In this document: piece after piece, positions 25,601 through 29,203 of the stretch | Position numbering within the stretch: position 1 is the first letter of the stretch | Layout: each line of letters begins with the position of its first letter | From: a virus | Length of the DNA: 29,203 nt | Virus record (IMG/VR): IMGVR_UViG_3300033144_001375 | Span: 1 to 29,203 of that record | Strand: one strand, 5' to 3' | Position numbers and translations under genes: made by a program | Notes under the pieces: model-generated | The model's database searches: none | Seen by the model: the letters and a program-made list of their open reading frames with translations, nothing else | What the model was told of the DNA's origin: nothing

Positions 25601-28600
25601 TATTAAAATGGCTCCAAAAACAGCTGCAGCTCTTACTAAGTTCACTACTGGAGTTGGAGTTGAGTTTGTAGGATTACAAGGAGCTAGTGTTATAGAACAG
25701 CAAGTTTTTAACAATGAAGGAATGTCTGCTGGACATAACTTTAGAATGGCTCTAACAATGGGAGCTGGTAGACTTGGTGTGGCAAAAATAGGAGATAAAA
25801 TAACTAATTCGCTTTATAAAACAGCGACAAATCAAGCTAATAAAGGAAATTACTCTTTAAGTAATGTTTTAAAATGGAGTGAAACAACACCAGGTTTAGA
25901 AACTATAAACAAAGCTATTAATTTTTCAGTTAAACAACCTGGAGCTGCTGCGATTATGATGCAAGGTGAAAACGCTATAGAAGGTTTAATAAGTGGTCAA
26001 AGCATGGATGAGATATTTCATAACATGACAGATGGTGATCAGCTTTTTGAAACGTATGCTTCTTTTGCTTTAATGCAAATTATGCATCCTATGAAATCTT
26101 TTAAAGAAGCTAGAGAAACTTATAAAAGAGAAGTAGATAGGATAGCAGGTGATATTCCTATGTGGAATTCTGGATACCGTCAATTAGGTTTAAAAGAAGT
26201 AAGAGGAACTGAAGTACATTCTGATGCAGACGTAGATGTAGCTGTAAACAAAAAGATTAAAGAAATAAAAAAACAAGGCGGACAAAATGTAGCTGAACAA
26301 ATTGCATACATAAAGAGTGTAGGAAATAAATTAAAACAAAAAGGATCTTACCATGAGTTTGTAGAAGAGATGGCTAAAGAAGAACTTGCTCAAAAAGAAA
26401 CTGCTAGTCAAGAAGAATATGGTAAAAAATATGAAGATTTAACAGCTTCTGAAAAAAATATAATAGATAATAATTATGCTGAGTTAGCTGTTTTTCACAA
26501 TACCGCTAGATTAAATGCTACTGTAATGGCTATAAACAAAGGAGTTCAAATAGGTCCTGAGGATATTTTAAATATTACTGAAGCTGGATATTTAAATGAT
26601 GGTAAAGCCGTTATATATGAACTAATGGTTAATGGCGGTATGTCTGAGTTAGCCGCTACTCAAATGTACGCTCAATCTAGATTAATAGGAGATTATGCTA
26701 AGTCTGAATTTAGTATGGATCCCAAAGCTTTAAGAAGTGAGAATGGAAAGGCTTTTATATCAAATTCCATGGAAATAGTTAATTTAAGTTCGGAGGTTAA
26801 TAGATTAAAAGAAGTTTTAAAAACTTATAAAGCTGAAGGAAAAGAATCATCTGAAGAAATTAAAATAGGTAATGAGATAAAAATGTATGAAGATCTCATT
26901 GTTACAATGGAAAATGCTAATACTACTTTAGTAAATTCTCAAAGATTAATGGAGATGGCAGAAATATATCAACCTACAGTTGATTTAGCTAAAAAAGCTG
27001 GTCATCAAGTATTTGAAGGTAACACTGCTGAAGTTAATAAATTAAAAGAAGAATTTGTTGGTGTAGAGTTTAGTGAGATTGAAAGTGGTTTAATGGGAAT
27101 AGACACTCGTAAAAAAGTTATAAATCCAGATACAGGTAGAGTTATTAACAACCCTAATTACAACAAGCCTATACAAATATTCAATACAGACTTTGTTAAA
27201 CCTGGTACAGCTGCTCATGAAGTGTTAGGACATGCGTCTCAAGAATTGCTAGTTGGTGATGCTGCTATTAGTAAGCGTAAAGCGGATATCATGAAGAAAA
27301 ATCCGGAAATGAGTGAAGAAGTAGCTGGACAACAAGCTTTAGAACAAACATTTGATTATATAGATAAGGTAAAAGCTAGGATTAAAAGCAAACGTGGTGG
27401 AGAGTTTGAAAAGATAGAAGCTGAAATGGAAAAGCGTCCAGGTTATATAGAATATAAAGAGTCAGTAGAAGCGGGAGGACCTAGAGACATTGCTATGGAA
27501 AAAGAATTTTTAGCAGAATTTGTAGAAATGGCAGAAGCTGGAGGTTTTGATACTGGTATTAAGACTAAACCTACTGCAAAAACAAAACCAAAATCTATAT
27601 CTCCGAGAGATATGAAACCCGCTGAGTATGCAGACTTTATTTTAGAAGGTGGAACAAGAGATAAGTCTATACTAGAAGATGCTGTAAAATCAGACCGAAA
27701 TAAACTAATTAGATTACAAAATAAGTATGGTGTAAAACCTACTGAAATGATGGCTTCGGATAAAGGTATTAGTGAAAACTCTAAAAAAATTGCTGAAGTA
27801 AATAAAAAAATCAATGATAGGCTTTTAGAAAACGAAGAGTATAAGCGAAGCGTAGAAGAAGGAAAAGAAGAAGTTCCTCAAGAATTTAAAGACGAGTTCA
27901 TAACCAATAACATGGGGAGAGCTATGGATTTAGCTAATAAAGCTAAAAATAATCCAAACTTTTTTGGTGAAGGACAATCATATGAAAGTTGGGTGAGCGG
28001 ATATTATGAAGAATTAGTAAAAATTGCTAACACTTATAAACCATCTAGTGCTAAAGTAGTAAAAGACAAAAATGGTAAAGTAATAGGTAGACAAGATTTT
28101 GGTGCTTATATGAATGGTATAATCGCTAAAAGATATGGGGATGTATTAAACAAAGTTACAGCCGGAGAAACAAAAGCTCCTACAGTAAAACTTGATAAAG
28201 AAGTAAAAGAAGGTGAACGTAAAGTAGATGTAGTAGATGAAGCGTTAGATCCACAAGCAGCGTTAGAAGCAAAAGAATCGTCTACTAAAGAAAAACCTAC
28301 CACGTCAGGTGTTGATGCTACTAGAGTAATAAAAGATCCAGCTAAATTAAAAGAGTATGAGAAAAAAGTAGAAGATGAATTTATGAAACAGATTACCGAT
28401 AAAGATGGTAATATCATAAAAGAAAAACTGGAAGATTTAGATTATTCTACTAACGAAGATTTAGCTAAAGAAAACACAGCTGATCTATTCGGTATTGATG
28501 TTAAAACTTTAGAAGGTAAAAATCCTAGATATAGTAGAACCGATAAGAAAGGTAAAGTAAAAGTTGAAGATGGTAAAGTTAAACAATCAGAAAATTACAA

Positions 28601-29203
28601 CTTAAATAAAAAGTTATATGAAATATCTGATACATACGTTAAACTTTTAAATGAAACTAATTTATTTCCTAAAGATATTATAGAAGCTGACATTAAAAAA
28701 GCTCAAGAAAAATATAAAAATAATCCTACAGAAGCTAATAAAAAAGCCTTACAAAAGTTAAAAGACATAAAAAGACTTCAAAAAGGACAAGTCACAGGTG
28801 ACCAAGCTAAACAAGGTACATCGTTAAAAATAGATCCGTCAATACTTAAAGCTTTATATAAGAGCTCTGGAGTGAGATCTATGGGTAAGAAAAGCCAAGG
28901 AGATATAAAGTCTACTAGGATTGATGTAAAAGAGTTTAGAGAGCGTGCTGGTATACAATCGCCTGGTGCTTTTGAATCTAGAAGCTTAGATAAATTAACA
29001 GCAGCTGAAAAGTTAAAGTTAAGAAATCAAGATACATTAAAAGCGGCGTTAGCTAGAAACTATGGTAAACTTCTCAACAATAAAATTAAGCGTAATATAT
29101 TAGAAGATTTAGGTAAGAAGCAAGAAGTAGAACTAGCAAAGCAGCTTGAGAATACAATAAAAGAACTTAAAGCTGGTTCCAGTGAGTTTTCTGCTTCTCC
29201 TGT
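22605..29203 (+). CDS. Giant multidomain virion protein with collagen-like tract and HEXXGH zincin-like site (3' end outside window)
   Basis: The frame from ATG 22605 stays open for 2199 codons to the window end; I read it through without a stop. In order it has: an acidic N-terminus; eight Glu (121-128); a Gly-x-Thr/Ala collagen-like tract (about 131-189); a mixed soluble region (200-950) with EF/IPR-like helices; a Gly/Ala-rich hydrophobic segment (about 962-1065, MGVEMGATFLLTGGSGNV onward) that could contact membrane; a helical region; HEVLGHASQE at 1538-1547, a HEXXGH site; and EKEFLAEF at 1632-1639, a candidate third zinc ligand (ExxAE). The rest is Lys/Glu-rich helix, ending GSSEFSASP. 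It follows the internal protein genes by 11 bases, so it is likely packed in the head and ejected. Polyvalent phage proteins often join such domains, and a virion RNA polymerase further on is possible but not visible. Confidence 0.8.
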   Translation, partial: MDEKYWENLYSNFKNFELSQLAGDDLMSLEEFKNYVNEDPLSFYHNHEEDIQNTPGMVKAIMPLLQQSNKPGAPTGNEYSLDLTETSSGLPSEEIDFTLEEDTTYPEIVHRDSGITYNAPEEEEEEEEVEGVTGATGMDFTGMDFSLAEPEPTGVQGVTGFQGPTGAAGVEGATGATGATSVEGFQGPADLPIIGLNDSEFDGPDILGGDINFYNQGGYKNFSYIGDQSGKSMSKEEWDFYDSEENLVNALNNDVRFNMNFEFEEDTNFEDVIQIYDKRKKKYYYVPLNTSYNRKEYPNKDYSKDFESFQKITQLGIGPDENVEYQPDLLGTYHEEVYNDDGTINVEKSTSRDSFKNFYGDKPLAKSSVSVIDDEGNIREEEVYDFELGKGDRQAYRDYYVEIPDYNNSDDNATIKIKATDNHIARAITLTSKNGGTIEDNLKTIIEQDEILQQKYKFDAQLIGKQNAVDIDVDKVLNNILKTQEGRDFVLAGGKGYDIKLLAPTNYMYKWSGASGLEGKKQIAQTINSFAPLLDEQFPKEAELLKAQELYSMLPENIPTNPEDRLQWLNVDGNYSLLLKEKSKWLLNQIHNSDTPVIKRLKQIATELENTEIVNAEVKDMATRLERLYPGATREEINAKANFAVNTDLTFDQIDIFASDGYGVFGVTKPTQELVDISTNFHERKIRLDEARMNTYWDEFKKNGGNHAAAQAVALEKHPVSTEDIVSQNELASAAQNFLNDPKVNIYADIEGNYGNTIYSRGERKGDAYIKDKITEYQYANADWLNGRIMKNNAEIIQLATQLSQQGMGIYEGENDMSFINKSYEGWMAALGDDDSVFKDFEKIYEIAKTGELPTKLTTIPNSDHPLVKAWNDAVEDRAVLGISKVLNVDWTTSMRDGFWGNAGNWGSALNFEELTYTENKHRLFKEIEASGIELTDQDKYDMQLLIGNSEKIGAAVPEYTKMGVEMGATFLLTGGSGNVANVMRWGATNLFRGMGTAGIKMAPKTAAALTKFTTGVGVEFVGLQGASVIEQQVFNNEGMSAGHNFRMALTMGAGRLGVAKIGDKITNSLYKTATNQANKGNYSLSNVLKWSETTPGLETINKAINFSVKQPGAAAIMMQGENAIEGLISGQSMDEIFHNMTDGDQLFETYASFALMQIMHPMKSFKEARETYKREVDRIAGDIPMWNSGYRQLGLKEVRGTEVHSDADVDVAVNKKIKEIKKQGGQNVAEQIAYIKSVGNKLKQKGSYHEFVEEMAKEELAQKETASQEEYGKKYEDLTASEKNIIDNNYAELAVFHNTARLNATVMAINKGVQIGPEDILNITEAGYLNDGKAVIYELMVNGGMSELAATQMYAQSRLIGDYAKSEFSMDPKALRSENGKAFISNSMEIVNLSSEVNRLKEVLKTYKAEGKESSEEIKIGNEIKMYEDLIVTMENANTTLVNSQRLMEMAEIYQPTVDLAKKAGHQVFEGNTAEVNKLKEEFVGVEFSEIESGLMGIDTRKKVINPDTGRVINNPNYNKPIQIFNTDFVKPGTAAHEVLGHASQELLVGDAAISKRKADIMKKNPEMSEEVAGQQALEQTFDYIDKVKARIKSKRGGEFEKIEAEMEKRPGYIEYKESVEAGGPRDIAMEKEFLAEFVEMAEAGGFDTGIKTKPTAKTKPKSISPRDMKPAEYADFILEGGTRDKSILEDAVKSDRNKLIRLQNKYGVKPTEMMASDKGISENSKKIAEVNKKINDRLLENEEYKRSVEEGKEEVPQEFKDEFITNNMGRAMDLANKAKNNPNFFGEGQSYESWVSGYYEELVKIANTYKPSSAKVVKDKNGKVIGRQDFGAYMNGIIAKRYGDVLNKVTAGETKAPTVKLDKEVKEGERKVDVVDEALDPQAALEAKESSTKEKPTTSGVDATRVIKDPAKLKEYEKKVEDEFMKQITDKDGNIIKEKLEDLDYSTNEDLAKENTADLFGIDVKTLEGKNPRYSRTDKKGKVKVEDGKVKQSENYNLNKKLYEISDTYVKLLNETNLFPKDIIEADIKKAQEKYKNNPTEANKKALQKLKDIKRLQKGQVTGDQAKQGTSLKIDPSILKALYKSSGVRSMGKKSQGDIKSTRIDVKEFRERAGIQSPGAFESRSLDKLTAAEKLKLRNQDTLKAALARNYGKLLNNKIKRNILEDLGKKQEVELAKQLENTIKELKAGSSEFSASP
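22965..22988 (+). repeat. (GAA)8 triplet tract encoding eight Glu
   Basis: Eight perfect GAA codons in a row inside the giant gene, just before the collagen-like tract. A perfect triplet run can change length by slippage without breaking the frame, so the acidic spacer length may vary between related phages. Confidence 0.9.
22995..23172 (+). repeat. Collagen-like Gly-x-y tract
   Basis: Residues 131-189 of the giant protein repeat Gly every third position for long runs: GVTGATG, TGVQGVTGFQGPTGAAG, VEGATGATGATS and EGFQGP. It is interrupted by two copies of TGMDF and an SLAEPEP stretch. The DNA shows short direct repeats of GGAGCAACA. Such tracts form trimeric stalks in phage fibres, but this one sits near the N-terminus of a putative internal protein. 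Confidence 0.8.

Noticed and set aside
24819-28417. Several minus-strand open frames in the last 5 kb
   Set aside because: The + strand is one continuous giant gene through this region; the reverse frames are Ser/Phe/Leu-rich shadows of its Lys/Glu codons.
1-29203. tRNA genes, CRISPR arrays, integrase or attachment sites
   Set aside because: No cloverleaf-like sequence, regularly spaced repeats or recombinase motifs were seen; nearly all bases are inside structural genes.

Overview
This window looks like the late, structural half of a tailed double-stranded DNA phage with a short (podovirus-type) tail that infects a member of the Bacteroidota, probably an aquatic Flavobacteriia-like host. 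The reasons are: every gene is on the + strand and tightly packed; the DNA is AT-rich with AGA arginine codons and almost only TAA stops; start codons follow A/T-rich leaders such as AAATT-ATG with no Shine-Dalgarno sequence, as is usual in Bacteroidota and their phages; and several proteins carry segments I remember from crAss-like and other Bacteroidota podoviruses. No database search was possible, so family names rest on visible motifs, gene order and memory.

Layout. (1) 1-1489: the end of the large terminase gene, interrupted by a frame change near 505-531. (2) 1493-6487: portal, a charged putative scaffolding protein with an AT-hook-like motif, and the major capsid protein. (3) 6491-8858: three head-associated proteins of unknown exact role. 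Two strong intrinsic hairpin terminators (7223-7250 and 8874-8899) sit immediately before the next start codons and probably act as attenuators. (4) 8917-18599: head-tail ring proteins (266 and 443 aa), a very large 1853-aa tail hub/nozzle-like protein and a 648-aa tail protein. (5) 18601-22593: a small GNAT-like protein, a 245-aa T7 gp14-like internal virion protein, and a 947-aa internal protein with a canonical EF-hand loop, an acidic repeat linker and a possible lysozyme-like domain. (6) 22605 to the window end: one giant open gene (at least 2199 codons, no stop reached). It has a collagen-like tract, an eight-glutamate run, a Gly/Ala-rich hydrophobic segment and an HEXXGH metallopeptidase-like site followed by an ExxAE motif.

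Together these genes would package DNA (terminase, portal), build the head (scaffold, capsid, auxiliary proteins), close it and form the tail (rings, hub, tail protein), and supply proteins loaded in the capsid and ejected with the DNA (245 aa, 947 aa, giant protein). The least ordinary part is the ejection module at 19-29 kb, especially the giant multidomain protein. There is no tRNA, CRISPR array, integrase or insertion sequence, and no gene-free stretch longer than about 70 bases.
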